A stretch of 64,000 nucleotides of DNA, from the NCBI RefSeq assembly GCF_030252325.1, contig NZ_CP126981.1, positions 4,836,001 through 4,900,000 of the forward strand, written 5' to 3'. Positions 54,923 to 63,714 of this stretch are shown here, one piece after another; the first letter of the stretch is position 1, and each line of letters starts with the position of its first letter. The stretch comes from Candidatus Mycobacterium wuenschmannii (GTDB taxonomy: Bacteria > Actinomycetota > Actinomycetes > Mycobacteriales > Mycobacteriaceae). A model generated the notes under the pieces. That model searched no databases, was not told the DNA's origin, and saw nothing but the letters and a program-made list of their open reading frames with translations. Position numbers and translations under genes: made by a program.

Positions 54923-56131
54923 ATGGAGTTCACGACGCTGCCGCCGGAGGTCATCTCGGCGTTGATCCATTCCGGGCCCGGCTCGGAGTCGCTGGTTGAT
55001 GCGGCGGCGGCCTGGCGTCAGCTCGCGGCCGACCTGGAGGACGCCGCCGACAGCTACGCCGCCGCGGTGTCGTCGATGGCCGACACCTGGCACGGCCCGT
55101 CCTCGGCGGCGATGAACCAGTCCGTCGCGCCCTATCTGACCTGGCTTCGCACCACCTCGCAGCAGGCCCAGCAGGTCGCGGCGTCGGCTCAGGCCGCGGC
55201 GACGGCGTTCAACGCGGCCAGCGCATCGGTGGTCCCGACCGCGACGGTGTTCGCCAACCGCACGCAACTGGCGCAGCTGCTGGCCACCAACACCTTCGGC
55301 CGGAACATGCCGGCGATCGCCGCCAACGAGGCGGCCTACCAGCAGATGTGGGCGAATAATTCCGCCGCGATGACCCGCTATCAGGCCGCCACGGCGCAGG
55401 CCACCAACCTGCCGCAGTTCACCTCGCCGAACTCGACGACCAACCCGTCGGCGCAGGCCGATCAGGCCGCCGCGCAGAACGCGGCCACCGCCAACTCGGC
55501 CGGCTCGAACGCGGCCCAGACCGCCGCGCAGTCGGCGGCGAGTTCGGCTCTGCCGGCCGCCCCCATCGCCGTCGACCCCAACCAGGGGTACATCGGGCTG
55601 GCGAACACTTACGCCAACCAGTTCGTGTCGTCCGGCTTCCCGATCAACCTGCTCAGCTACCTGGCGCAGAGCCAGTCCGCGCAGGCGTTGTCGGGGGTGA
55701 GCGCTCAGGTCGGCCAGGGCGTGTCCGAGGGCGAAGAAGCGCTGGGCGGCGGATTAGGCGGCGCGGCAGCAGGATTGGGGGCGCTGGGCGCCGGGGGCGG
55801 CGGCCTGGGCGCGCTGGGTGCGGCCGGGCTTTCGGCACCCGCGGCGGCGGCCGCGACGGGTGTGGCCGTACCGATGGGCGGCCTGATGGCGCCCCCGGCC
55901 GCCGGCACGCTGCTGGCGACCTCGCAAGCGCCCGTACAACTCGCCTCGGCGGCAACGCCACTCGGCGCGGGTGAGGTGGCGGCGAGCGGGCCGATGCTGC
56001 CACCGCTGATGGCGCCGCCGATTTCGGCGGGCAGCGGCTGGCGCAAGCGCAAGTCGCAGAAGTACGAAGACATTTCGATCGGCGCCGAGCTCAAGGGCAA
56101 CGTGATGAAACCGCCGCCGTCGGCGGGCTAG
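54923..56131 (+). CDS. Orphan PPE-family protein
   Basis: A 402-residue PPE protein. The N-terminal domain starts MEFTTLPPEV with PPE at residues 7-9. WHG at 56-58 is the WxG turn between the paired helices, and residues to about 175 are the conserved PPE fold (AANEAAYQQMWANNSAAMTRYQ). From about 180 the sequence is Ala/Gln/Ser-rich, then Gly/Ala-rich (ALGGGLGGAAAGLGALGAGGGG), ending in a basic tail WRKRKSQKY...KGNVMKPPPSAG. The GxxSVPxxW and PPW signatures of other sublineages are not seen. No PE partner gene is adjacent, which is unusual for ESX-exported PPE proteins. It lies 10 bp after pstS. Confidence 0.92.
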   Translation: MEFTTLPPEVISALIHSGPGSESLVDAAAAWRQLAADLEDAADSYAAAVSSMADTWHGPSSAAMNQSVAPYLTWLRTTSQQAQQVAASAQAAATAFNAASASVVPTATVFANRTQLAQLLATNTFGRNMPAIAANEAAYQQMWANNSAAMTRYQAATAQATNLPQFTSPNSTTNPSAQADQAAAQNAATANSAGSNAAQTAAQSAASSALPAAPIAVDPNQGYIGLANTYANQFVSSGFPINLLSYLAQSQSAQALSGVSAQVGQGVSEGEEALGGGLGGAAAGLGALGAGGGGLGALGAAGLSAPAAAAATGVAVPMGGLMAPPAAGTLLATSQAPVQLASAATPLGAGEVAASGPMLPPLMAPPISAGSGWRKRKSQKYEDISIGAELKGNVMKPPPSAG

Positions 56132-56167
56132 CCTTCAAAAGGCCTGCAGCAGGCCATAATTCGACAG

Positions 56168-56500
56168 TCAGGCGCCGGTGTGCCGCGGGCAGAACGCGGC
56201 GATGCTGACGCCGACGAAAAACCCGGCGTGATAGCCGTCCAGGCCGCTCTGCTGCATCACGTCGTTGGCGACATCGCCGGAGGGCCTGCCGCCGTCGAGC
56301 GCGTCGCACACCTGGTGACCGGCGATGACCGCCGCCTGGCCGGAAGCGAATGTGATCTGCTTGGACTGCAACGCATTCAAGAAGCTCGCGTCGACGTTGT
56401 CGGCGTGCGCCGCAGGCGCGACGATGGCTGAGACAGTGAGCGGTAGGGCCACCAGGACCGAGCCGGTCACCAGTGACCGCACATGATTGATCAAGCGCAC
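56168..56500 (-). CDS. Secreted DUF732 protein
   Basis: A 110-residue exported protein. The signal peptide (LVTGSVLVALPLTVSAIVAPAAHA) is cut before DNVDASFLNALQ. The DUF732 core follows with its two cysteines in GHQVCDALDGG and IAAFCPRH. GTG 56500 has AAAGGA 11 nt upstream; GTG 56479 is an alternative. It is the third DUF732 gene in the window. It is convergent with the PPE gene (36 bp). The function is unknown. Confidence 0.82.
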   Translation of the reverse strand: MRLINHVRSLVTGSVLVALPLTVSAIVAPAAHADNVDASFLNALQSKQITFASGQAAVIAGHQVCDALDGGRPSGDVANDVMQQSGLDGYHAGFFVGVSIAAFCPRHTGA

Positions 56501-56675
56501 TCGGGTGGTCGTCCTTTCTCATCCGGTCCGCTGAGCAGAATCGCGAGTATTCATCGCAGCAAGCAGAGACTGCTGACATTGCGATCATTGCATGCCGTAC
56601 CCGGACTTTTGAAGCGCGCGCTGGTGCCGGCGCAGGTAACTCCGATCGTTTACCGAATGGACATGCTCTGGGCAT

Positions 56676-57431
56676 TCAGCGTTGGCAGGCCGGGCACCAA
56701 TACGCCACCCGATCGCCGCTGTCGTCGTAGGTGATCGGCGATCCGCAGCGACGGCAGTTCTCGGCACGGCGACCGTACACCCAGAACTGCCGTCCGGGCC
56801 GGGCATCTCCGGTGGTGCATCGAGTGCGGCGTAACCGGTTGACCCACAACATGTCGCGAGCGCGGACGGCCAGGCGGTGCGGATCGCGGATCGCGCTCAC
56901 CGGTGCGGTCGGCAGGTGCCCGCTGACGAAACATAGTTCGTTGCAGAACACATTGCCGATGCCGGCCATCACCCGCTGGTCGAGCAACGCCTCGGCGATC
57001 GGCCGGTTCGGGTCCGCGACCAGGTTGTCCGCGGCCCGCGCGGCGTCCCAGTCGTCGCCCAGCAGATCGGGGCCCAGATGGTCGACGACCTGGCCGTCGT
57101 GGTCGCGCTCGAGGATCTGCAGGATGCCCAGGTCGATGCCGATCGCGCGAATCTCGGCTGTTTCCAAGATGATTCGAACGCGGTAGTCGACGCGCCGCGC
57201 TTTCGACGTGATGCGCCAGGCGCCGTCCATCTTCAGGTGCGAGTGGACGCTGGCCGGTCCGACGCGGATGAAAAGGTGCTTGCCGCGGCTGAGCACCTCG
57301 TCGACGACCAGGCCGCTGAGGTCGGCGGTCGCGTACCGGGGCACCCGGACGTCGCAGCGGGTCAGGGTCTGCCCGACCAAGGCCGCACGCAGTTTGTCGG
57401 CGGTCCGGAAGACCGTGTCACCTTCGGGCAT
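56676..57431 (-). CDS. nei: Fpg/Nei-family DNA glycosylase (endonuclease VIII)
   Basis: A 251-residue base-excision glycosylase/AP lyase that removes oxidised pyrimidines. The N-terminal [15 protein letters not shown] supplies the Pro2 nucleophile and Glu3. GKHLFIRV carries the conserved Lys, and [12 protein letters not shown] is the void-filling region. [24 protein letters not shown] is the H2TH motif. The C-terminal zinc finger is [12 protein letters not shown]...WCPACQR. It corresponds to Rv3297 (Nei1). The start lies 3 bp after the lhr stop, so it is co-transcribed with that helicase. Confidence 0.95.
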   Translation of the reverse strand: MPEGDTVFRTADKLRAALVGQTLTRCDVRVPRYATADLSGLVVDEVLSRGKHLFIRVGPASVHSHLKMDGAWRITSKARRVDYRVRIILETAEIRAIGIDLGILQILERDHDGQVVDHLGPDLLGDDWDAARAADNLVADPNRPIAEALLDQRVMAGIGNVFCNELCFVSGHLPTAPVSAIRDPHRLAVRARDMLWVNRLRRTRCTTGDARPGRQFWVYGRRAENCRRCGSPITYDDSGDRVAYWCPACQR

Positions 57432-57434
57432 CGG

Positions 57435-60400
57435 CTACCGCAGCCGCAGACCGCGCGGGGTCCGGGAGAAGCCGGCCTCGGCCAGGGCCGTGGCAACCGC
57501 GCCCGGTGCCTCGGGCGCCAGCACCGGGGTGCTGTTGATCCGCTCGATCAGGATCGAGTTGACCTGGCGGCCCGAGACCAGCCCGGCCAGTGCGGCCGCC
57601 GCGGCGTGGTTGGCCTCCGGGACGTCGTCAGCAAAGCTCAGCATCGACCGGCCGCCGCGTTCGAGGAACCACACCAGCTCGCCGTCGACCAGCACCACCA
57701 ACGCGCCGGCCTTGCGGCCCGGGCGGGCCGCGTCGTCCTCGGCCGACCGCGTCGGCCAGGGCAGCGCCGCGCCGTACGGGTTGGCCGGATCGGCGGCGGC
57801 CAGCACCACCGCGCGGTACTCCGGCCGCTCGGGGTCGACGCCGTCGAGATAGCTGCGCAGGCGGTCGACGGTCGATGCCACCGCGAACTGGGCGCCGCCC
57901 AGTGACTCGACGAAATAGCCGCGCTGGCAGCGGCCGGCGTCCTCGAACGCCGTCAGCACCTTGTAGAGCATCGCGAAGCCGCCCGGTATCCCTTCGGCAC
58001 CGACCGCGCCGCGGGTGAGCACCCCGTGCCTGTTCAGCAGCAGCTCCGCCTGGTGGTGGGCGCGGGTGGTGGAATCCGATTCGGGCGCGGGCAGCGCCGA
58101 CCAGCGGCCGGCTACCGTCGGATCGGCGGCCCGTGCCTGTGGGTTGGCGACGCTGTAGCGGCTCAGCCGCGGTGGGCGCTTGGTGCGGGCCTGCCGGTGG
58201 GCGGGCGCGGAGCGTTTGCGACCCGGGCCGCCGGACAGCAGCGCGCGCACCGGAGCGAACGTGTCGCCGGTGACCCAGCCGGCCCAGATCAATTCCCAGA
58301 GCGCGGTTTTCAGCTCGGCTTCGCCGATGCCCGGCTGGCCCAGCTGCCGGAAGAAGAAGGCGCCGCCGCCCGAGAGCAGGTCCAGGATCGACCGGTGGGT
58401 TGCGGTGAATTCGATTCCCGACCCCGCGGCCAGCGTCAGCGGAGCGGCGTCGGCGGCGTGGAAGGCGACCCAGCCGTCGCTGCCGGAGATGGAACCGGCG
58501 CCCGACCACATCACCTCGCCGGAGGCCAGCAACTCGTCGAGCAGCGCGGGGGAGTAGTCGCGCACCCGCGGCGCCAGCACGAGCGACTCGACCGCCGACG
58601 CCGGCAGTGGCACTCCGGCGAGTTGGTCGATCACCGCGAGCAGGCCGTCCAGTCCCGAGTTGGGCGCCGAGCCCGCGCCCACCCCGTGCCAGGCCGGCAG
58701 GAATCGCGCGTACGCGCTGGTGGTGACCGGCTCGACCTGGGCGCGCAACGCCGCAAGCGAGCGGCGCCGCAGAATCCGCAGCACGTCGGCGTCACACCAC
58801 TCGTCGCCGGCCGCGTCGGTGGAGAACTCGCCGCGGACCAGCTTCCCGTCGGCGGCCAGCCGGCCCAGCACGTCGGCGGCCACGCGCACGCCGAGCCCGA
58901 ACCGGGTGGCGACGTCGGCGGTGGTGAACGGCGCATGGGTACGCGCGTAGCGGCTCAGCAGCTCGCCCAGCGGGTCGGCCACCGCCTCGGTGAAGCTCGC
59001 GGGCACCCCGACCGGCACCGCCACCCCGACGCCGTCGCGCAGTCGGCCGATGTCCTCGATCGCCACCCACCAGCTGCCGCCGGCGAACGACACCGGCAGC
59101 GCCCGCTTGGCGGCGTACAGCGCCTCCAGCCAGCCGCCGACGTCGGCTCCGCCGGCGCGCGCGGTGATTTCGTCGGCGGTCAGCGGGCCGAGCAGGCGCA
59201 GCAGGTCCGCGACCGCCTCGGCGTCGCGGGCGGCCCGGTCCGCCGTCAGGTGCTGCAGCTGTCGACCGGTGCCGGCGACCACCTCGGGGTCGAGCAGCTC
59301 GCGCAGCTCGACGCGGCCGAGCAACTCGGCCAGCAACGTGGGGTCAAGCGAGAGCGCCGCCGCGCGGCGCTCGGCCAGCGGGCTGTCGCCCTCGTACATG
59401 AACGCGCCGACGTAGCCGAACAGCAGCGAGGCGGCGAACGGTGACGGGGTCTGGGTCTCGGTCTCGACGACGCGGATCTTGCGGGTGGCGATGTCGGTCA
59501 TCAGCCCGGCCAGGGTCGGCACGTCGTAGACGTCCTGCAGGCATTCGCGGACCGTCTCCAGCACGATCGGGAAGTCCGGATACTTGCGGGCCACGTCGAG
59601 CAGTTGCGCGGCGCGCTGCCGCTGATGCCATAGCGGCGAGCGCTTACCCGGATGCCGCCGGGGCAGCAGCAGGGCGCGCGCCGCGCATTCCCGGAAGCGG
59701 GAGGCGAACAACGCCGAGCCGCCGACCTCCGCGGTGACGACCGGATCGATCTCGTCGGCGTCGAACACGAAAAGCTCTGCACCCGGCGGAGTTTCGGCTC
59801 CGGATTCGGAAGGTGTGTCGGGCAGCCGCACCACGATGCCATCGTCTGAGGCGGTCGGCTTCTCGTCGATGCCGTAACGCTCACGCAGCCGTCGGCTCAC
59901 CGCCAGGGCGAGCGGACCGTGCACGCGCAGGCCGTAGGGGGAGTGCAGGATCACCCGCCAGTCGCCCAGCTCGTCGCGGAACCGCTCGACCAACAGGGTG
60001 GCGTCGGTGGGTACCACGTTGGTCGCGGAGCGCTGATCGTCGAGCAACCGCCACAGGTTCTCGGTGGCGTACTCGTTGAAACCCAGTTCCGCGCAACGAC
60101 TCTCGAAGGGCCCGCGATCGAGGGCGGCCAGCTCGCCGGTGAACGCGCCCACCGCGCGTCCGAGTTCGGCGGGGCGCCCGGAGTCGTCACCGCGCCAGAA
60201 CGGCAACCGGGCCGGCTCGCCCGGCGCCGGGATCACCAGCACCCGGTCGTGGGTGATCTCGGTGATTCGCCAGCTGGTGGCACCCAGCGCGATGACGTCG
60301 CCCGGCCGCGACTCATAGACCATCTCCTCGTCGAGTTCGCCTACCCGCGAGGGCGTTTCAGAGTCGGTGGCCAGGTAGACGGTGAACAGGCCGCGGTCGG

Positions 60401-62054
60401 GGATCGCGCCGCCGGAGGTCACTGCGAGCCGCTGCGCGCCCGGGCGCGCCGTGACGGTGCCGTTGTCGCGGTCGTACACCAGCCGCGGCCGCAGTTCGGC
60501 GAACTCGGTCGACGGATACTTCCCGGACAGCAGGTCCAGAGTGGCCTCGAATGCGCTGTGCGGCAACGTCGCAAAAGGCGCGCTGCGCCGGACGGTGTCG
60601 AACCAGCGGTCGACGTCCAGCGGTTCGAGCGCCGACGCCGCCACGGTGTGCTGGGCCAGGATGTCGAGTGGGTTGGTGGGCACCCGCATGGTTTCGATCT
60701 GTCCGGTCAGCATGCGCTGTACGGTCACCGCGCAACCAATCAGATCCGTGCGGTGCTTGGGGAACAGCACCCCGTGCGAGATCTCGCCGACCTGGTGGCC
60801 GGCGCGGCCGATGCGCTGCAGGCCGCTGGCCACCGACGGCGGGGCCTCGACCTGGATGACCAGATCGACGGCGCCCATGTCGATGCCGAGTTCCAGGCTC
60901 GACGTCGCCACCACCGCCTTGAGCCGCCCGGATTTCAGGTCCTCTTCCACGATTGCGCGCTGTTCCTTGCTGACCGAGCCGTGGTGTGCCCGCGCCAACA
61001 GGGTTGGGGCGCCGTAGGTTTGGCCACTGCCCAGCAGGTGGGCGGGCGCGCCGCCGGCGACCTTCGGGTTGCGCGGCTTCTCCTCATCGCGTTCCGCGCT
61101 CTGCGGCGTCGCCGCGCGCGGGTTGGCCACGGCCGACACATCGTCCGCCGACGCCTCCGCATCCATCCGCTCGGCGTGAATCTCGTTCAGCCGCGCGGTC
61201 AGTCGCTCGGCGAGCCGTCGAGAGTTGGCGAACACGATCGTCGAGTTGTGCGATTCGACCAGGTCGACCAGTTGCGCCTCGACGTCGGGCCAGATGCTGC
61301 CGTTCTCCAAATTGGCCATGTCCGGAATCGGGACCTGCACCGCCAGCTCGAAGGTCTTCGCCGCGGGCGGGGAGACGATGGTCGCCGGCGACGACCCCGA
61401 CAGGAAGCGGGCCACCTCCTCGGCCGGCCGCACCGTCGCCGACAGACCGATGCGCTGCGCCGGTTTCGGCAGCATCTCGTCGAGCCGCTCCAGCGACAGC
61501 GCCAGATGTGCGCCGCGCTTGGTTGCGGCGATGGCATGGACCTCGTCGACGATCACCGTCTGCACGCCGGCCAGGGTTTCCCGCGCCGCCGAAGTCAGCA
61601 TCAGGAACAGCGACTCGGGCGTGGTGATCAGCACGTCGGGCGGATTGCTGATCAGTTGGCGGCGCTGGGCCGGGGGAGTGTCGCCGGACCTCAGGCCGAC
61701 GGTGATCTCCGGCGTCGGCAGACCCTTCTGCGCGGCGACGCGGGCCATGCCGGCCAGTGGCGTGCGCAGGTTGCGTTCGACGTCGACGGCCAGCGCCTTG
61801 AGCGGTGACACGTACAGCACCCGGGTGCCGGGTTCCCGCTCGCTACGCGGCGCGGCGGCCAGCGCGTCGATCGCCCACAGGAATGCGGCCAGCGTCTTGC
61901 CCGAACCGGTCGGCGCGATGACCAAGGTGTTGTGGCCGTCGGCGATCGCCGACCAGGCGTCGGCCTGCGCAGGTGTCGGTTCGGCGAACGTCCCGGCGAA
62001 CCAGTCGCGGGTGACGACGCTGAACCGCTCGAGCCCAGCAGGTACAGATGTCAC
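57435..62054 (-). CDS. lhr: Large helicase-related protein Lhr
   Basis: A 1539-residue superfamily 2 3'-5' DNA/RNA-DNA helicase. Walker A is APTGSGKT (Lys53). DEVH is in [29 protein letters not shown] is motif III, and ATSSLELGIDMGAVDLVIQVEAPPSVASGLQRIGRAGH covers motifs V-VI. The rest forms the Lhr core winged helix and long C-terminal extension. A segment near residues 310-330 (RAATPQSAERDEEKPRN) is encoded by a copy of the dispersed repeat (61078-61125) and looks like an in-frame insertion in a surface loop. It corresponds to Rv3296. In Mycobacterium Lhr is DNA-damage inducible. It is flanked by TetR (upstream) and nei (downstream). Confidence 0.95.
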   Translation of the reverse strand: MTSVPAGLERFSVVTRDWFAGTFAEPTPAQADAWSAIADGHNTLVIAPTGSGKTLAAFLWAIDALAAAPRSEREPGTRVLYVSPLKALAVDVERNLRTPLAGMARVAAQKGLPTPEITVGLRSGDTPPAQRRQLISNPPDVLITTPESLFLMLTSAARETLAGVQTVIVDEVHAIAATKRGAHLALSLERLDEMLPKPAQRIGLSATVRPAEEVARFLSGSSPATIVSPPAAKTFELAVQVPIPDMANLENGSIWPDVEAQLVDLVESHNSTIVFANSRRLAERLTARLNEIHAERMDAEASADDVSAVANPRAATPQSAERDEEKPRNPKVAGGAPAHLLGSGQTYGAPTLLARAHHGSVSKEQRAIVEEDLKSGRLKAVVATSSLELGIDMGAVDLVIQVEAPPSVASGLQRIGRAGHQVGEISHGVLFPKHRTDLIGCAVTVQRMLTGQIETMRVPTNPLDILAQHTVAASALEPLDVDRWFDTVRRSAPFATLPHSAFEATLDLLSGKYPSTEFAELRPRLVYDRDNGTVTARPGAQRLAVTSGGAIPDRGLFTVYLATDSETPSRVGELDEEMVYESRPGDVIALGATSWRITEITHDRVLVIPAPGEPARLPFWRGDDSGRPAELGRAVGAFTGELAALDRGPFESRCAELGFNEYATENLWRLLDDQRSATNVVPTDATLLVERFRDELGDWRVILHSPYGLRVHGPLALAVSRRLRERYGIDEKPTASDDGIVVRLPDTPSESGAETPPGAELFVFDADEIDPVVTAEVGGSALFASRFRECAARALLLPRRHPGKRSPLWHQRQRAAQLLDVARKYPDFPIVLETVRECLQDVYDVPTLAGLMTDIATRKIRVVETETQTPSPFAASLLFGYVGAFMYEGDSPLAERRAAALSLDPTLLAELLGRVELRELLDPEVVAGTGRQLQHLTADRAARDAEAVADLLRLLGPLTADEITARAGGADVGGWLEALYAAKRALPVSFAGGSWWVAIEDIGRLRDGVGVAVPVGVPASFTEAVADPLGELLSRYARTHAPFTTADVATRFGLGVRVAADVLGRLAADGKLVRGEFSTDAAGDEWCDADVLRILRRRSLAALRAQVEPVTTSAYARFLPAWHGVGAGSAPNSGLDGLLAVIDQLAGVPLPASAVESLVLAPRVRDYSPALLDELLASGEVMWSGAGSISGSDGWVAFHAADAAPLTLAAGSGIEFTATHRSILDLLSGGGAFFFRQLGQPGIGEAELKTALWELIWAGWVTGDTFAPVRALLSGGPGRKRSAPAHRQARTKRPPRLSRYSVANPQARAADPTVAGRWSALPAPESDSTTRAHHQAELLLNRHGVLTRGAVGAEGIPGGFAMLYKVLTAFEDAGRCQRGYFVESLGGAQFAVASTVDRLRSYLDGVDPERPEYRAVVLAAADPANPYGAALPWPTRSAEDDAARPGRKAGALVVLVDGELVWFLERGGRSMLSFADDVPEANHAAAAALAGLVSGRQVNSILIERINSTPVLAPEAPGAVATALAEAGFSRTPRGLRLR
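61078..61125. repeat. Dispersed ~45-bp repeat, copy C, inside lhr
   Basis: It reads TTCTCCTCATCGC, a GTTCCGCGCTCTGC variant, then GCGTCGCC and a GC-rich end. It resembles copies A (23567-23605) and B (49061-49100) and is translated in frame as part of Lhr. Confidence 0.5.
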
Positions 62055-62090
62055 CCGGACATCATGACAACGGGGTCCGACAAGTGACCA

Positions 62091-62747
62091 TCAGCGCTGG
62101 TCGGGAGCCACCGCCTTGGCCAGCGGGCCGGGGATGTCCTTCACTCGGGTGATCGCGTCGAGCAACGAATGCGCGCAGGAGTCGCTGAGCTGACCCGAGT
62201 CGGTCTCTGGATGGATGATCCGCTGCCGGCAGACCTCGAAGGTCAGCGCCAGCCAGCCGTGGATGACGATGCGGAGGTCGCGTTCGACGTCGGGCTCCAG
62301 GCTGCTGCCCGACCCGTCGACCTCGACGATGCGACTCATGATGTGTTCCATCTGGCGGTCCTTGGCCTCGTCGTCGATGCCGAGCAGGACCGGGTCGGAC
62401 CGGCCGAGGCCCACGTACGCCGCCCACGCCGCGTGCGGGTGCTCCTGGTGATATTGCATGTACGCGAGGACGCCGCCCCGAACCTCCTCGAAGAGGTTCT
62501 GCCCGGGAGTCGGTGGCGTATTCGTGGTTTCGAAGAGTTGGTCGGCCTGGCCCTTGACGACGGCGGCGAAGAACGCGCGCTTGTCCGGGAAGTAGTGGTA
62601 CATCAACGCCCGCGAGACACCGGCGCGCTCCGCGATCTCGTCGATGCGGACTTCGTCGTAGGGCCGCTGACCGAAGACTTCCGCGCCCAACGCGAGCAAC
62701 TCGGCGCGGCGATCGTCCGGGGATAACCGGCGCCTTGGCGTTCGCAT
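62091..62747 (-). CDS. TetR-family transcriptional regulator (Rv3295-like)
   Basis: A 218-residue regulator. RRAELLALGAEVFGQRPYDEVRIDEIAERAGVSRALMYHYFPDKRAFFAAVV is the TetR helix-turn-helix. The C-terminal domain holds helices such as GGVLAYMQYHQEHPHAAWAAYVGLGR. ATG 62747 is preferred. No ribosome site precedes it, but TACCAT (62760 to 62755) lies exactly 7 bp upstream, as for a leaderless mycobacterial promoter. Longer frames to 62909 are unsupported. lhr begins 36 bp after its stop, so it may autoregulate a TetR-lhr-nei unit. Confidence 0.9.
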   Translation of the reverse strand: MRTPRRRLSPDDRRAELLALGAEVFGQRPYDEVRIDEIAERAGVSRALMYHYFPDKRAFFAAVVKGQADQLFETTNTPPTPGQNLFEEVRGGVLAYMQYHQEHPHAAWAAYVGLGRSDPVLLGIDDEAKDRQMEHIMSRIVEVDGSGSSLEPDVERDLRIVIHGWLALTFEVCRQRIIHPETDSGQLSDSCAHSLLDAITRVKDIPGPLAKAVAPDQR

Positions 62748-63098
62748 AGAGCAGATGGTACTTGTCGATGCTTTGCGCTGGCCCGCAACGCTCGCCGAAG
62801 TCCTGCAAACTTCCATTTGTCCACGTGTACCGCGCAATGTGGGCCGCATCCTGGGCTGTAGTCGCATGTCTACCGAAGAAATGATGCGCTCAGCGAACGT
62901 TCGAACCATGCCGAACGCGGCTTCCTAACGTCGTCCGGTCGACGCGCACCGACGTCCGCGCGGCGCTTGGGCGGTCCGTCACCCGCCGCGCTCCGCTGGG
63001 TGACGGCGGACACGCGCGTGCGCTGGTTTTCGCCGCCGTTGCGCTGGGTATATGCGATTCGCGCAAGGGGATGCGTGTAGCGGCGATAGAGGTTCGAG
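62748..63098. other. Intergenic region between tetR and the small membrane-protein gene
   Basis: 351 bp between divergent genes. It holds the TACCAT -10 of the TetR gene at 62755-62760 and a perfect 9-bp inverted repeat CCGTCACCC (62976-62984) / GGGTGACGG (62998-63006) with a 13-nt loop, not followed by a T-run on either strand. Nothing else is recognisable. Confidence 0.55.
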
Positions 63099-63482
63099 AT
63101 GACGACTCAACAACACTCCAGCACGGGCGACCGCCTCGGGCGAGTCGACAACGAAGTGCACCACGCCATTCGCTATGCGGTGCTGGCCGGATTGACGGGC
63201 GTCGGATACCTCATCGTCGGAGCCCTGTGGGACAGCACGTGTCAGGGCAAGTTCTCCGTCGACACCGCCGCCTGCGGTGCGCCGCAACTGACCATCCTGG
63301 CGTTCGGCGGCCCGGTAATTCTGCTGGTTGCCGCGGTCTGGGCGTTCGTCCGCACCTACCGCGTCTGGCGTGACCACGGCACCTGGTGGGCCTGGCAGGG
63401 TGCCGGCTGGTTGCTGATGGTCCTGATGCTGGTGACGCTTACGATGGGTGCACCGATCGTCGGACCGGTGCTCGCCGGCTGA
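63099..63482 (+). CDS. Small membrane protein
   Basis: A 127-residue protein with three hydrophobic segments: AIRYAVLAGLTGVGYLIVGALW (about 23-44), LTILAFGGPVILLVAAVWAFV (about 64-84) and GAGWLLMVLMLVTLTMGAPIVGPVLAG (about 101-127). A hydrophilic loop with two cysteines (STCQGKFSVDTAACG) lies outside after helix 1 and could form a disulfide. RTYRVWRDHGTWWAW links helices 2 and 3. I do not recognise the family. ATG 63099 follows an AGAGG-type sequence. Confidence 0.75.
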   Translation: MTTQQHSSTGDRLGRVDNEVHHAIRYAVLAGLTGVGYLIVGALWDSTCQGKFSVDTAACGAPQLTILAFGGPVILLVAAVWAFVRTYRVWRDHGTWWAWQGAGWLLMVLMLVTLTMGAPIVGPVLAG

Positions 63483-63515
63483 AGCCTCCACTCGCGCACA
63501 TCACAGCTCGTTCTG

Positions 63516-63542
63516 GTTTGATGTCAACGCGGTTGTGGGTAC
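63516..63542 (+). promoter_or_regulatory. SigF-type promoter upstream of rsbW (P1)
   Basis: GTTT (63516-63519), 17 bp, GGGTAC (63537-63542). The mycobacterial SigF consensus is GTTT-N15-17-GGGTAT, so 9 of 10 positions match. It lies 173 bp before the rsbW ATG. Confidence 0.55.
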
Positions 63543-63680
63543 CTGCTCGGCGAACACGAGAGCATTTCGGCGGATGGTCCGCTGGTCACCTGAGTAACGG
63601 GTGACGACATCACGAATGCGACGAAACGAATGGCATGCGTATTACCTGGCGGCGATCATGACTAACCAGCTCGAACGCGA

Positions 63681-63686
63681 GGGTAC
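63681..63686 (+). promoter_or_regulatory. Possible second SigF -10 (P2)
   Basis: A second GGGTAC lies 28 bp before the rsbW ATG. The corresponding -35 position (GACT at 63660-63663) matches GTTT poorly. Confidence 0.35.
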
Positions 63687-63714
63687 TGTCAGTCAAACAA
63701 TGCTGGGAGGCTCG

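Noticed and set aside
59919-61808. 629-codon plus-strand frame opposite lhr
   Set aside because: Antisense shadow; composition (Arg/Gly/Val/His rich) and absence of motifs.
62861-62915. CGAACGTTCG sequence resembling a LexA box
   Set aside because: The half-sites are contiguous instead of separated by four bases, so it does not fit TCGAAC-N4-GTTCGA.
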